NCBI RefSeq assembly: GCF_046591575.1
Contig: NZ_JBIQWA010000008.1
Location: 124,001 to 188,000 of the forward strand
Source of the DNA: Marivita sp046591575
GTDB taxonomy: Bacteria; Pseudomonadota; Alphaproteobacteria; Rhodobacterales; Rhodobacteraceae
DNA: 64,000 nt
Direction: 5' to 3'
Below are positions 7,748 to 16,509 of this stretch, in pieces (position 1 is the first letter of the stretch; each line of letters opens with the position of its first letter). The notes under the pieces were generated by a model that made no database searches, was not told the origin of the DNA, and saw nothing but the letters and a program-made list of their open reading frames with translations. A program made the translations under genes and the position numbers.

Positions 7748-8543
7748 CACGCGCGGTGTCGATCAGGGTGAGCGCGAGGCTGGCTGCTGCCGCGGCGACA
7801 AGGCCGATCAGCGTCGTCTCGAACGCGCCTGAAAGACCCCCAAGCAGCGCGCCGAGCGCGGCGGTATCGCCGCCCGCCGCACCATCCGCGAAAAGATCGG
7901 GCAAGGCCGAGAGCGCACCCATGATGCCGAGGATCGTTCCGGCAAAGCCCAGCAGCGGCAAAAGCGCGATCAGCCCGGTCGCCATGCGGCGGCTGCGCGG
8001 CGTCAGGCCCGCAAGAGCGGCGCGCAGCAGCACGGCCATGGTGCTCGCGGCGATCAGCGTCAACGCGAGGTGCAGTAGGCTGCGCGTCAGGGTCTTGGCG
8101 GCCTCGGGCCAGAGCAGAGCGAGGGCCATCAAAATAGCCATTCCGAGCGCCGCGCCGAAACAGAGGTCGGCCGCCCCTGCCGCATCGCGCGGGCCAAGCG
8201 CCGACAGCGCCAGCGCGCCCGCCAATGCGCAAAGCGCTTCGGGCCAAAGCCGCAGCCCCGATAGGCGCGCCAATGCATCGCCTGCCAGCACCGACGCCGA
8301 CAGCGGGGCCAGAACCGCCCAGAGCGCGGGCAGGGCGATGAAGGCAACAGCCAGCCGCCGCAGCCGGTCGTCCCGCGCCGCAGCGCATAGCGCACCGGCG
8401 AGGTAAAGCGCACCCATCGCGGTATCGGCACCTGCACCGGCCCCGCCCGCGCCGAGCGTCAGCCCGCCCCAGTAAAGCGCGGCACCGATGCCCGCCAGCA
8501 CCGCAGCGCCGCGTGGATCGGGGAGGGTGGCGGCGTCAGACAA
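7740..8543 (-). CDS. MotA/TolQ/ExbB proton-channel family protein
   Basis: A 267-residue protein with about seven hydrophobic stretches. The C-terminal third carries the family signature: LLPLLGFAGTILGIMGAL (compare PFVGLLGTVWGIM in TolQ), then GGLSGAFETTLIGLVAAAAA (compare the AxxTTxxGLxxAIPA helix). The N-terminal part has four or five extra hydrophobic stretches, more than in TolQ or ExbB. Translation seems to start at TTG 8543, overlapping the sctV stop by 8 nt. In the family this subunit surrounds the Asp-bearing ExbD helix and conducts protons. Its place right after sctV is unexpected; SctT was considered and rejected because the signature is TolQ-type. Confidence 0.68.
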   Translation of the reverse strand: MSDAATLPDPRGAAVLAGIGAALYWGGLTLGAGGAGAGADTAMGALYLAGALCAAARDDRLRRLAVAFIALPALWAVLAPLSASVLAGDALARLSGLRLWPEALCALAGALALSALGPRDAAGAADLCFGAALGMAILMALALLWPEAAKTLTRSLLHLALTLIAASTMAVLLRAALAGLTPRSRRMATGLIALLPLLGFAGTILGIMGALSALPDLFADGAAGGDTAALGALLGGLSGAFETTLIGLVAAAAASLALTLIDTARDG

Positions 8544-10644
8544 GTTCGATCCGTTCGAGCGGTTGCACGTTCACATTGGCGGACAGTTCCTGAAAAGACA
8601 GCACCGCAAGGCTGGGAAATTCCCGCTCCACGATCTTGCGCAGGAAACGGCGGATATCCATCGGGGCAAGGATCACCGGGGCCATCGTATGCCGCTCCAC
8701 CTCTCCGACTGCGCGTTTTAGCGCGCCGATCAGCTGTTTATGCGTGTCGGGCGACAGCGCAAGATAGCTCGCCCCCGAGGTCTGGCGGATTGCGCCGCGA
8801 ATCTCGTCCTCGACGGGTTTGGACAGCAGATAGGCCGGAATCACCGATTGCCCGGCCGAGAATTTATGCGTGATATAGCGGCCAAGCGCAGAGCGCACAT
8901 GCTCGGTCAGCAGGATCGCATCCTTTTCGCGCTGGCCCCATTCCACCAGCGCCTCCAGCACCGTGCGCATGTCGCGGATCGAGATTTCCTCGGACACCAG
9001 CCGTTGCAGCACATCGGCGATGGTGATCACCGGCAGCGCGCGCGTGACTTCGCGGACCAGTTCGGCGAAATCCTTTTCCATCTGGTTCATCAGGAACATG
9101 GTTTCCTGCACCCCGATGAATTCGCCCGCATGGGATTTGAGTACATGCGCCAGATGAAAGGTGAGCATGCCCGGTAGCGCCATCGCCTGAACGCCCGCGC
9201 GTTTCACAAGGTTGGCATGGCGCATCGCCACCCAGAGCGAGGGTGTGCCGGGCAGGAAATCGTCGCCCCGTTCGTAGGGGATCTGGAACATATCGAGGTT
9301 CTGCGTCGTCTCGCGCACCATGAAATGCCCCTCGCGCGCCTGACCGGAGGCGACAGGGATTTCGTTCACGAGGATGCGATAAGCGCCATCCGGCAGCGTA
9401 TCGTTGAGCCGCAGATGCACGCCGGGAAAGGGCACGCCCAGATCGAAGTAAAGCGCGCGGCGCACGCGGGCGACCTCGCGATCCAGCACCTTGGGCTGAA
9501 TCTCGGACCGGATGCCGGAGGCGACATCGACGATCAGCGGCACGGTCAGGGCAAAGCTGACCGGTTCGACCTCGGGCGCGGTGTCGGCCTCGCCCTCTTC
9601 GGGAAAGGCGGGCATGGCGGTGGGGGCAGCGGCGCTGGCCAGCGCGGGCATGGAGCGGCTCTCGTCCTCCTCGGCCCGGCGGGCGGTGCCGCGCATGATG
9701 GTGATGCCTGCGGTTCCGGTGATCGCCGCCAGCGTCAGGAACACCAGCGTCGGAAAGCCGGGGATCGCGGCAAAGCCCAGCATGATCGCCGCCGCAATGA
9801 GCAACGCCTTGGGCTCGCCCACCACCTGCCGGGCGATGTCGGCGCCCAGATCCTCGTTCTCCTCGGAGGCGACGCGGGTCACGATGAACCCGGCGGTGAT
9901 CGACACGAAGAGCGCGGGGATCTGCGCGACGAGGCCGTCCCCGATGGTGAGGATCGAATAGACCTCAAGCGCCTCTCCGGTGGTCATGTCGTATTGCGTC
10001 ATGCCGATGGTGATGCCGCCGATGATGTTGACGCAGATGATGATCAACCCGGCAATCGCATCGCCCTTGACGAATTTCATCGCCCCGTCCATCGCGCCGT
10101 AAAGCTGGCTTTCCTTTTCCAGCTTGCCGCGCCGCGCCTTGGCGTCGGTCATGTCGATCATGCCCGCGCGCATGTCGGAATCGATGCTCATCTGCTTGCC
10201 CGGCATCGCATCGAGGCTGAAGCGCGCCGACACCTCGGCCACCCGTTCGGACCCCTTGGTGATGACCATGAAATTCACGATGGTCAGGATCAGGAAGATC
10301 ACCGCGCCGACGACCAGATTGCCCGACACGACGAAATTGCCGAAGGTCTCGACGATCTCGCCCGCGTCGGCCTGCAGCAGGATCAGCCGCGTCGTGGTGA
10401 TGGACAGCGCAAGGCGGAACAGCGTGGTCAGCAGCAGGATCGAGGGGAAGGCGGAAAAGGTGACGATGTCTTTGAGGTAGATCGCCACCATCAGCAGGAT
10501 CGCCGACAGCGCGAGGTTGATACCGATCAGAATGTCCACCACCAGCGTCGGCAGCGGCAGGATCATCATGAAGACGATGGCGATCAGAAGGAAGGCCAGC
10601 ACCACGTCATTGCGCTTGGACAGCTTTTGCAGAAGGCGGGTCAT
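8536..10644 (-). CDS. sctV: T3SS export gate protein SctV (FlhA/LcrD family)
   Basis: A 702-residue major export apparatus protein of the inner membrane. The N-terminal part (about residues 15-310) holds around eight membrane helices, and the FHIPEP-family signature lies at about 141-164 (RFSLDAMPGKQMSIDSDMRA). A linker (about 325-370) leads to the cytoplasmic ring domain, which docks chaperone-substrate complexes. Length matches LcrD/InvA (about 690-700). The ATG at 10644 gives the normal N-terminus; longer in-frame starts add an atypical soluble extension. It heads a minus-strand operon with the proton-channel-like genes. Confidence 0.95.
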   Translation of the reverse strand: MTRLLQKLSKRNDVVLAFLLIAIVFMMILPLPTLVVDILIGINLALSAILLMVAIYLKDIVTFSAFPSILLLTTLFRLALSITTTRLILLQADAGEIVETFGNFVVSGNLVVGAVIFLILTIVNFMVITKGSERVAEVSARFSLDAMPGKQMSIDSDMRAGMIDMTDAKARRGKLEKESQLYGAMDGAMKFVKGDAIAGLIIICVNIIGGITIGMTQYDMTTGEALEVYSILTIGDGLVAQIPALFVSITAGFIVTRVASEENEDLGADIARQVVGEPKALLIAAAIMLGFAAIPGFPTLVFLTLAAITGTAGITIMRGTARRAEEDESRSMPALASAAAPTAMPAFPEEGEADTAPEVEPVSFALTVPLIVDVASGIRSEIQPKVLDREVARVRRALYFDLGVPFPGVHLRLNDTLPDGAYRILVNEIPVASGQAREGHFMVRETTQNLDMFQIPYERGDDFLPGTPSLWVAMRHANLVKRAGVQAMALPGMLTFHLAHVLKSHAGEFIGVQETMFLMNQMEKDFAELVREVTRALPVITIADVLQRLVSEEISIRDMRTVLEALVEWGQREKDAILLTEHVRSALGRYITHKFSAGQSVIPAYLLSKPVEDEIRGAIRQTSGASYLALSPDTHKQLIGALKRAVGEVERHTMAPVILAPMDIRRFLRKIVEREFPSLAVLSFQELSANVNVQPLERIELV

Positions 10645-10786
10645 GTCGGGTTCGGTCTGGTCCTGAAAGCCGGTGCGGCGGGTATCGCGCGCATCAAAAG
10701 GCGTGGATGGGTGCGGAACCTTTATGTCGCGCGGCGGGGCCTGCCCTGTGGGTGATGTTTGACACTCACGCCCCACCTCCGAGTGC

Positions 10787-10813
10787 GCGATTGAAAGGGA
10801 CAACAACAATCGC
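10787..10813. promoter_or_regulatory. Inverted repeat in the sctV/TPR-sctI divergent promoter region
   Basis: Perfect 7-bp arms GCGATTG (10787-10793) and CAATCGC (10807-10813), separated by 13 nt, lie in the 215-bp gap between sctV (leftward) and the TPR-sctI operon (rightward). The placement suits a shared operator for a dimeric regulator. A transcript hairpin is an alternative. No regulator gene for the T3SS is present in the window. Confidence 0.3.
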
Positions 10814-10859
10814 ACCGTAAACCGGGGCACCCCCTCTACAGGCTGACCAAGGAGAGCTT

Positions 10860-11219
10860 ATGCCGATCAGGCTTGATTCCGACGCCGTCAGGTCATTGGC
10901 CGATATCGGCTTTCTGGGTATCAGCCGGGGCAGGGTGGCCGAGGCCGCGCGCATTTTCGACGCGCTGACGCGGTTGCGCCCCGGGGATGAGGTGGGGCCC
11001 ATCGGGCTGGCGCTGGCGCGGCTTGGCGCGGGCGATGCGGCGGCGGCGCGCGCGGTGCTGGCGCAGGCCCCGCAGACCGAGGCGGTGATGGCCTTTACCT
11101 GCTTGGCGATTGCCCAGCAGGGCGACAAACCCGCCGCCCGCGACCTGCACGAGGAACTGGAAGCCATTGCGCCCGGCTCCGATTTCGCCCGGATCGCCGA
11201 GGCGGCGGTGCAGGGCTAG
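10860..11219 (+). CDS. Small TPR T3SS protein (HrpB1/YscG/YscY-like)
   Basis: A 119-residue protein made of TPR-like helix pairs (IGFLGISRGRVAEAARIFDAL, then ALARLGAGDAAAARAVLAQA, then CLAIAQQGDKPAARDL). Small TPR proteins of this size in T3SS loci are needle or SctX chaperones or HrpB1-type proteins. It opens the core operon, preceded by AAGGAGAG, and lies directly before sctI, the position held by HrpB1-like proteins in plant-pathogen systems. Another TPR gene near sctX and one near sctF are better placed as SctY and SctG, so this one stays unassigned. Confidence 0.6.
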   Translation: MPIRLDSDAVRSLADIGFLGISRGRVAEAARIFDALTRLRPGDEVGPIGLALARLGAGDAAAARAVLAQAPQTEAVMAFTCLAIAQQGDKPAARDLHEELEAIAPGSDFARIAEAAVQG

Positions 11220-11301
11220 ACCGGCCCCAGTGTTGGCCGGGCCGAAAAGATAACAGAAGCGGGTCGCGCCGATCCGTGCCGCGATAACGGAGTGACCGAC
11301 C

Positions 11302-11868
11302 ATGACACAATCTTTCTTTGTGCCCCCCAGCCTGCCGTCCGCGACAGGCGTGGATCAGGCCGCGGGCGGCGCGTTCCAGCCGCAGGGCAACGCGCCGGGA
11401 TCGTCGCTGCGCGCCTTTGCAAACGCGATGGATGCGGCCTCGGGGGCATCTGGGCCCGCGCAGGTCGTTCCGGCGCAATTCGTACCGGGCGCGGATGCAC
11501 CGCAAGCCGCAACCGGCGTCCAGGGCACGACCGCCCCGGCACAGGCCGCCCCGGCCGATGACGCCGCCCGTCAGCGCGCCATCGACGGGCTGGAGCTTGA
11601 CGCGCCGGTCGCCGGTGCGGGCGCTGCCGCCGCCAATGGCGGGATCGGCACCGGGCAGGCGATCCTTGATGGGCTGAGCCGAATTCGCGGTGCCTTCGAC
11701 GGTGGTTTACAGCGCGTCAATGACAAGGTCGCGGCGACCGATATGGATGTGTCGGACATGATGGGGCTGCAGATGGAAGTGGTGCAGTATTCCATGATGG
11801 TCGATGTCAGCAGCAAGCTTGCGGGCAAGTCCACGCAGGCCATGGATACATTGATGAAGGCGCAATAG
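11302..11868 (+). CDS. sctI: Inner rod protein SctI (YscI/PrgJ family)
   Basis: A 188-residue protein with a long Ala/Pro/Gln-rich unfolded N-terminus and a conserved C-terminal helix (about residues 140-188). The tail reads MGLQMEVVQYSMMVDVSSK followed by a Gln and a TLMKAQ end, close to the YscI/PrgJ pattern of Q-x5-YS, then SK, then TLL-K-Q. SctI links the export gate to the needle base in the periplasm. The N-terminal extension is longer than in PrgJ (101 residues) or YscI (about 115). It lies directly before sctJ, as in Yersinia. Confidence 0.85.
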   Translation: MTQSFFVPPSLPSATGVDQAAGGAFQPQGNAPGSSLRAFANAMDAASGASGPAQVVPAQFVPGADAPQAATGVQGTTAPAQAAPADDAARQRAIDGLELDAPVAGAGAAAANGGIGTGQAILDGLSRIRGAFDGGLQRVNDKVAATDMDVSDMMGLQMEVVQYSMMVDVSSKLAGKSTQAMDTLMKAQ

Positions 11869-11876
11869 GCGGCGTG

Positions 11877-12689
11877 ATGACCCGTGTCCTGCACCCTGTG
11901 AAACGCGCCTTGCGGGCGCTGGCGATGCTCGGCCTTGTGCTGTTTCTTGCCGCGTGCCAGACCGATCTTTACTCCGGCCTAACCGAACGCGAGGCGAACG
12001 AGATGCTGGCAGCCCTTCTGGGCGACGGGATCGACGCGCAGAAGGTCGCGGCGGGTGACGGGCTTTTTTCGGTGACGGTGCCAGACGGTCAGGTGCGTGG
12101 TGCGCTGTCGATCCTCGACGCGCAAGGCCTGCCGCGGGGATCGCGGCAATCACTGGGGGCTGTCTTTGCCAAGTCGGGCATTGTGTCCTCGCCCTTCGAG
12201 GAACGCATCCGCTTCGTCTATGCGCTGAGCGAGGAAGTCTCCAGCACGCTGGAACAGATCGACGGCGTCACCGTCGCGCGGGTGCATATCGTCATGCCAG
12301 AAGACCCTGCTTTGGGGCAGGATGTCAAACCGTCCTCGGCGGCGGTGTTCATCAAGCAAAAGCCGGGCTATGACCTTGATTTCCTGATGCCGCAGGTGCG
12401 CAGGCTGGTCGCCAACGCCATCGAGGGCGTGTCCTATGATGCCGTGACCGTCGTGCTGGTCGAGGCGCAGCCGGTGGTCGTTTCCGACCGCCCCACCGGG
12501 CCGGAACTGGCCGAACTGCTGCCGGGGATGCGGGTCGAGGCGTCGGCGGTGTCGCAGATGCGGATGCTGGGGATCGGCGCGGTGACGCTTCTGGCGCTGC
12601 TGACGGGCGCGGTCGGGTTTCTGGCCTGGCGCCTGATGCGGATGCGTGCGCCTGCTGCGCCAGATGACGAGGGGGCAGACCTTGTCTGA
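11877..12689 (+). CDS. sctJ: Inner membrane ring lipoprotein SctJ (YscJ/PrgK family)
   Basis: A 270-residue protein with a lipoprotein signal peptide (LFLAAC, lipidated Cys27), two ring-building periplasmic domains including the conserved region around VARVHIVMPEDPA, and a C-terminal membrane helix at about residues 222-244 followed by a short basic and acidic tail. The architecture is complete and normal in length. The ATG at 11877 is used; a GTG immediately before it is in frame. With SctD it forms the concentric inner-membrane rings. Confidence 0.93.
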   Translation: MTRVLHPVKRALRALAMLGLVLFLAACQTDLYSGLTEREANEMLAALLGDGIDAQKVAAGDGLFSVTVPDGQVRGALSILDAQGLPRGSRQSLGAVFAKSGIVSSPFEERIRFVYALSEEVSSTLEQIDGVTVARVHIVMPEDPALGQDVKPSSAAVFIKQKPGYDLDFLMPQVRRLVANAIEGVSYDAVTVVLVEAQPVVVSDRPTGPELAELLPGMRVEASAVSQMRMLGIGAVTLLALLTGAVGFLAWRLMRMRAPAAPDDEGADLV

Positions 12690-13317
12690 CGCGGGTTTGC
12701 AAATCGCAGGCGCGGGCGGCGCGGTGCTGTGCGATCTGGCGCGGTTCTGCGCGCGGCCTGATGAACGCCTGCGCGCGGCGCGGCTGCGCGAACTGGCCGG
12801 GGCCGCGGCCCCCTTGATCGGCGTTCCGGCCTGTGCTGCGGCCTTCGGGCGGCATATCGCAGGCGTTCTGAACCTGCGCGCGCTGCCGGTGACGCATATG
12901 CCGACCGGTGCCGAGGCGCTCGCCCTGTACGTGGCGCTGGCCCCGTTCGGCAGGCTCGATCCGATCCTGCGCGCACTGGCAGGGGCGGTCTGGCAAGACG
13001 CCATTCGCGGTGCCTTGCGCAAGGCGGACCGGCAGGCCTGGATCGACCGTGTCGGCAGTGATGGCGTCGATCTGGCGCTGCGTCAGGGGCCGATGCTCTA
13101 TGCCGCGCTGGCCGGTGTCGCGCCGGGGGCCGCGTATTCCGCCGATGCGGCAGAGCGGCTTCTCGCGGCGTGGCTTGCCGGGCGCAGCGATCTGGCGGCG
13201 CAAATCTGGGCCGCGCGCAGCGGTCACGCCGCACCGGACGCCCCGATGGGCGAGGCGGCATCGCGCCAGGTCGCGCGGCTGATAGGGGCGAGGGAACCGA
13301 CATGGACCGACGCCTGA
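12682..13317 (+). CDS. sctK: Sorting platform adaptor SctK (YscK-like)
   Basis: A 211-residue helical, Ala/Arg-rich protein in the slot between sctJ and sctL where sctK is found in Ysc-type loci. SctK links the cytoplasmic pods to the SctD ring. The TTG at 12682 is preferred as start because GAGGGGG lies 7 nt before it; an ATG at 12664 is an alternative without a good ribosome binding site. Both starts overlap the end of sctJ. The family is poorly conserved, so the call is mostly positional. Confidence 0.65.
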   Translation: MSDAGLQIAGAGGAVLCDLARFCARPDERLRAARLRELAGAAAPLIGVPACAAAFGRHIAGVLNLRALPVTHMPTGAEALALYVALAPFGRLDPILRALAGAVWQDAIRGALRKADRQAWIDRVGSDGVDLALRQGPMLYAALAGVAPGAAYSADAAERLLAAWLAGRSDLAAQIWAARSGHAAPDAPMGEAASRQVARLIGAREPTWTDA

Positions 13318-13913
13318 GCCTTGCCGGCCTGAACCTGCGCGCCACCGCCCGGGGCGGTATCCTGCGCGCCGCGCAGATCGCGGAGGCCGAAAGCGCCCTC
13401 ACCCTGATCGAGGAGGCCGAGGCGCGCGCAGCAACGATCGTCGCCGATGCCGAAAACGTGCGCGAGGCGGCGCGGCGCGACGGCCATGCCGAAGGTCTGG
13501 CGCAGGCGGCCCGCGAGGCGGCGCAGCGGCTGGCCGAGGAAGAGGTCGCGCTCGATGCCGCATTGGCGCGGATCGAGGGGCAGCTGGCCGATCTGGTCAG
13601 CGCCTCGGTGCGGCGCATCATCGGCACGCTGGAAGATGGCGATCTGGTCGCGCGCACTGTGCGCACCGCGCTGTCGACCCTGCGCACCGAACGGCGCGTG
13701 CGGCTCTATGTGCCGCATGGCGCGGCCGATGAGGTGCGCGCGGCGGTCGAGGTCGCGCATGCCGATCTGCCGGGGCTCGAGATGATCGACGTGATCGAGG
13801 ATGCCGCGCTGGTGCCGCCGCAATTGCGGCTGGAAAGCGATATGGGCGTCGTGCGCTTCGATCTTGATGATACGCAAGCCGAGCTTGGCGCGCTTCTGTA
13901 TCCGGGCGGCTGA
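13302..13913 (+). CDS. sctL: ATPase regulator SctL (YscL/FliH family)
   Basis: A 203-residue stator-like protein. A short N-terminus leads to a long charged, Ala/Glu-rich coiled coil (about residues 25-110), then a C-terminal globular part (about 115-203) with the VxLxVPxGAADEV and GVVRFDLDDTQAEL patterns typical of YscL/FliH. SctL dimers connect the SctN ATPase to the SctQ pods. The gene overlaps the end of sctK by 16 nt and ends 3 nt before sctN. Confidence 0.85.
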   Translation: MDRRLSLAGLNLRATARGGILRAAQIAEAESALTLIEEAEARAATIVADAENVREAARRDGHAEGLAQAAREAAQRLAEEEVALDAALARIEGQLADLVSASVRRIIGTLEDGDLVARTVRTALSTLRTERRVRLYVPHGAADEVRAAVEVAHADLPGLEMIDVIEDAALVPPQLRLESDMGVVRFDLDDTQAELGALLYPGG

Positions 13914-13916
13914 GGC

Positions 13917-15305
13917 ATGGCAGGGGCGCTTCATATCGATCAGGCGGCGCAGGACATCGCGCAGGCCCGCGCGCTACGCCTTGCCGCCGCCCCCGAGCGC
14001 ATGGCCGCGCGGCTGTCTGAACGGGCAGCGCAGTTTCACCCCTACCGAATGACGGGCCGCGTGCGCAAAGTGGTGGGCACCATCATCCACGCGGTCGCCC
14101 CAGATGTGCAGATCGGCGAATTGGTCGATCTTTATACCCGCGCCACAGGCCACCGGCTGGCCGCCGAAGTCGTCGGCTTCATGGGCGTCGAGGCGCTGCT
14201 GTCGCCCATTGGCGAGACGCAGGGCGTGTCCCCCGCCACCGAGGTGATCCCGACGGGCCGCGTGCAGACCGTGGGCGTGGGGCCGGGGCTTCAGGGCCGG
14301 GTGCTGGACGGGTTCGGCAATTTTATCGACGGGCTCGACCGCCCCTTTGCACCCGAGACGCAGTATCCCGTTTATCAAGACCCGCCCGACCCGATGACGC
14401 GGCGCATCATCGACACGCCGCTATCGCTCGGCGTGCGCGCGCTGGACGGTCTGCTGACCTGCGGTGAGGGACAGCGGATGGGCGTCTTTGCCGCCGCGGG
14501 GGGCGGGAAATCGACCTTGCTGGCGATGCTGGTCAAGGGTGCGGATGTAGATATCACCGTGCTTGCGTTGATCGGTGAACGCGGGCGCGAGGTGCGCGAA
14601 TTCATCGAGCATGATCTGGGGCCGGAGGGGCTGGCCAAATCGGTGATCGTGGTCGCCACCTCCGATAAATCCTCGATGGAGCGGGCCAAGGCGGCGAGCG
14701 TCGCCACCTCGATTGCCGAATATTACCGCGATCAGGGCAAGCGGGTGCTGTTCCTGATGGACAGCGTCACGCGCTATGCCCGCGCGCAGCGCGAGATCGG
14801 GCTGGCCGCCGGAGAGCCGCCGACGCGGCGCGGCTTTCCGCCGTCGGTCTTTGCCAACCTGCCCAAGCTGATGGAGCGGGTCGGCATGAACGATCGCGGC
14901 TCGATCACAGCACTTTATACCGTGCTGGTCGAAGGCGACGACATGAACGAGCCTGTTGCAGACGAGACGCGATCGATCCTCGACGGGCATATCGTGCTCA
15001 GCCGCAAGCTGGCGGCGCAGAACCATTATCCGGCGATTGACGTGCTCGCGTCGAAATCGCGGGTGATGACCAAGGTGGCCACCGCCGACCATATCGCGGC
15101 GGCGGGGCGGGTGAACGAGTGGCTTGCCCTTTATGCCGAAAACGAATTGCTGGTGAAGATCGGCGAATACCAGCGCGGCACCGATCCGCGCGCCGATCTG
15201 GCCATCGACAAGCAGGACGCGATCCGCGACTTTCTGCGCCAGCCGACCGATGCGCTTGAGCGTTATGACGACACGCTGGCCAAACTTGTGGCGTTGGCGT
15301 CATGA
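13917..15305 (+). CDS. sctN: T3SS ATPase SctN (YscN/FliI family)
   Basis: A 462-residue hexameric ATPase that detaches chaperones and unfolds substrates. The Walker A loop is at residues 192-200 (AAAGGGKST), and Walker B is in RVLFLMDSVTRYARAQREI. The T3SS/flagellar signature regions GEPPTRRGFPPSVFANLPKL and LVEGDDMNEPVADETRSILDG distinguish it from F1 beta subunits. Its length is slightly above YscN (439). It sits between sctL and sctO, overlapping sctO by 4 nt (ATGA). Confidence 0.97.
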   Translation: MAGALHIDQAAQDIAQARALRLAAAPERMAARLSERAAQFHPYRMTGRVRKVVGTIIHAVAPDVQIGELVDLYTRATGHRLAAEVVGFMGVEALLSPIGETQGVSPATEVIPTGRVQTVGVGPGLQGRVLDGFGNFIDGLDRPFAPETQYPVYQDPPDPMTRRIIDTPLSLGVRALDGLLTCGEGQRMGVFAAAGGGKSTLLAMLVKGADVDITVLALIGERGREVREFIEHDLGPEGLAKSVIVVATSDKSSMERAKAASVATSIAEYYRDQGKRVLFLMDSVTRYARAQREIGLAAGEPPTRRGFPPSVFANLPKLMERVGMNDRGSITALYTVLVEGDDMNEPVADETRSILDGHIVLSRKLAAQNHYPAIDVLASKSRVMTKVATADHIAAAGRVNEWLALYAENELLVKIGEYQRGTDPRADLAIDKQDAIRDFLRQPTDALERYDDTLAKLVALAS

Positions 15306-15799
15306 TCGCGCAGGTGGCCACCCTCGGCCGCGTCAAGCGGCTGCGCGAGGAAAAGGCGCTGCGCGCGGTGCAGGCGGCGCGGCGCGAGGTGGCGCGCGCC
15401 GGGGAACGGCTTGAGGCCGCGCGCGCGGCGGTGGCCGAGAGCGCCGCGACACTGCCTGCGCGCGAAGCCGCGATCTATGCCGAGATCATGCGCCGCGTCG
15501 TCGGCATGGGCGCGATAGACGATGCCAAGGACCGCGTTCAGGCGCTGATGGAGGCGCATCGCCGGCTGGAGGACCGCGCCACCCGCGCCCGCGATCACGT
15601 CAAACGCTGCGAGGCGGCGCTCGACACCGCGCGCGCCGATCATGCCGCGCGGCGGGCCGAGACGGAGAAGATCGACATCGTGGCCGGGGAACTGGCGCAA
15701 GAGCGGAGTGCCGCCGTAGCGCAGGCCGAGGAAGCCGAGATCGAGGAAAGCGTGTCGGGCCGCCGCGCGCCGCCCGAGGCGGTGGGGGCGATGCCATGA
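15302..15799 (+). CDS. sctO: Central stalk protein SctO (YscO/FliJ-like)
   Basis: A 165-residue, highly charged protein that is almost entirely coiled coil, rich in Ala, Arg and Glu. This is the two-helix hairpin expected for SctO, which inserts into the SctN hexamer and contacts SctV. Position between sctN and sctP matches Yersinia order, and ATGA overlaps couple it to both neighbours. Sequence conservation is low in this family, so the call rests on composition, size and position. Confidence 0.8.
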   Translation: MIAQVATLGRVKRLREEKALRAVQAARREVARAGERLEAARAAVAESAATLPAREAAIYAEIMRRVVGMGAIDDAKDRVQALMEAHRRLEDRATRARDHVKRCEAALDTARADHAARRAETEKIDIVAGELAQERSAAVAQAEEAEIEESVSGRRAPPEAVGAMP

Positions 15800-16506
15800 C
15801 CGGGCTGACACCGGACCGCCCCGCGCAGGGCCAGCCGCAACGCGACATGGGCGATGGCGCGGGTCAGAACGCACCACGCGACCCGCGCGGGCAGGCGCAA
15901 TCGCAGATGCAGGCGAAATCCGAAGGCCACGCGCAGGACCGCCCCGGTCAGCCCATGCGCGCCGGGGACGTGGCGCGCGCCGAACGGGCGTTTTCGGCGC
16001 TGTTGTCGGGCATGGCAGAGGTGGACGCGCCGAACTCCGCCCGCCCGCGCGATCTGGATGACGACGCGCGGCGCGGCCCGGACGTGGCGTTTATCGTCAC
16101 CGTCTCGCCCGGAGAGCGGCCCGCCGCCGTGCCTGCGCCCTCGCAATATGACGCCGCGCGGATGGAAGCGCGGGTGGAGCGGGTGCTGGCGGCGGTGCAG
16201 AGCGAACTGGCCGCAGCGCCCACGCTCTCTGGCGGGCGGGGGTTGACGTTGTCCTTTCCGTTGGCGGTGCCGGGGCTGGGGATTGCCGGGGTGATGCTGG
16301 TGATGTCGCAGGGCGGGCTCGATCTGACCTTTACCGGCAGCGGGGCGCTCGATGCCGCGCAGCAGGCGGCGCTGCGCGATCTGGCCGCGTCTCTGGCGCA
16401 ACGCCATCCCAACCGCACCGTACGCGTGCGGCGCGAAGAGGCCGAGGCGGACACGGCCCTGCCGCCCGCCCTCGGCACGCCGCAACAGCGTATCAGGGAG
16501 GTCTGA
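15796..16506 (+). CDS. sctP: Needle length regulator SctP-like protein
   Basis: A 236-residue protein with a Gln/Asp/Arg/Pro-rich unfolded N-terminal half (about residues 1-85) and a folded C-terminal part (about 110-225) with the VPGLGIAGVMLVMSQGGLDLTF region. That part resembles the substrate-switching domain of the SctP/FliK group. It lies between sctO and sctQ, the usual place of sctP. It is short for a molecular ruler compared with YscP (about 515), so any needle length set by it should be short. Confidence 0.65.
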   Translation: MTGLTPDRPAQGQPQRDMGDGAGQNAPRDPRGQAQSQMQAKSEGHAQDRPGQPMRAGDVARAERAFSALLSGMAEVDAPNSARPRDLDDDARRGPDVAFIVTVSPGERPAAVPAPSQYDAARMEARVERVLAAVQSELAAAPTLSGGRGLTLSFPLAVPGLGIAGVMLVMSQGGLDLTFTGSGALDAAQQAALRDLAASLAQRHPNRTVRVRREEAEADTALPPALGTPQQRIREV

Positions 16507-16509
16507 GCC

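Noticed and set aside
7740..8543. Membrane protein behind sctV considered as the missing SctT
   Set aside because: Its C-terminal helices carry the MotA/TolQ/ExbB signature, which SctT/FliR lacks, and it is followed by Asp-bearing ExbD-like genes.
9217..10755. Long plus-strand reading frame opposite sctV
   Set aside because: It is His/Gly/Asp/Arg-rich with no domain and is the antisense shadow of a strongly conserved gene; high GC content makes such frames common.
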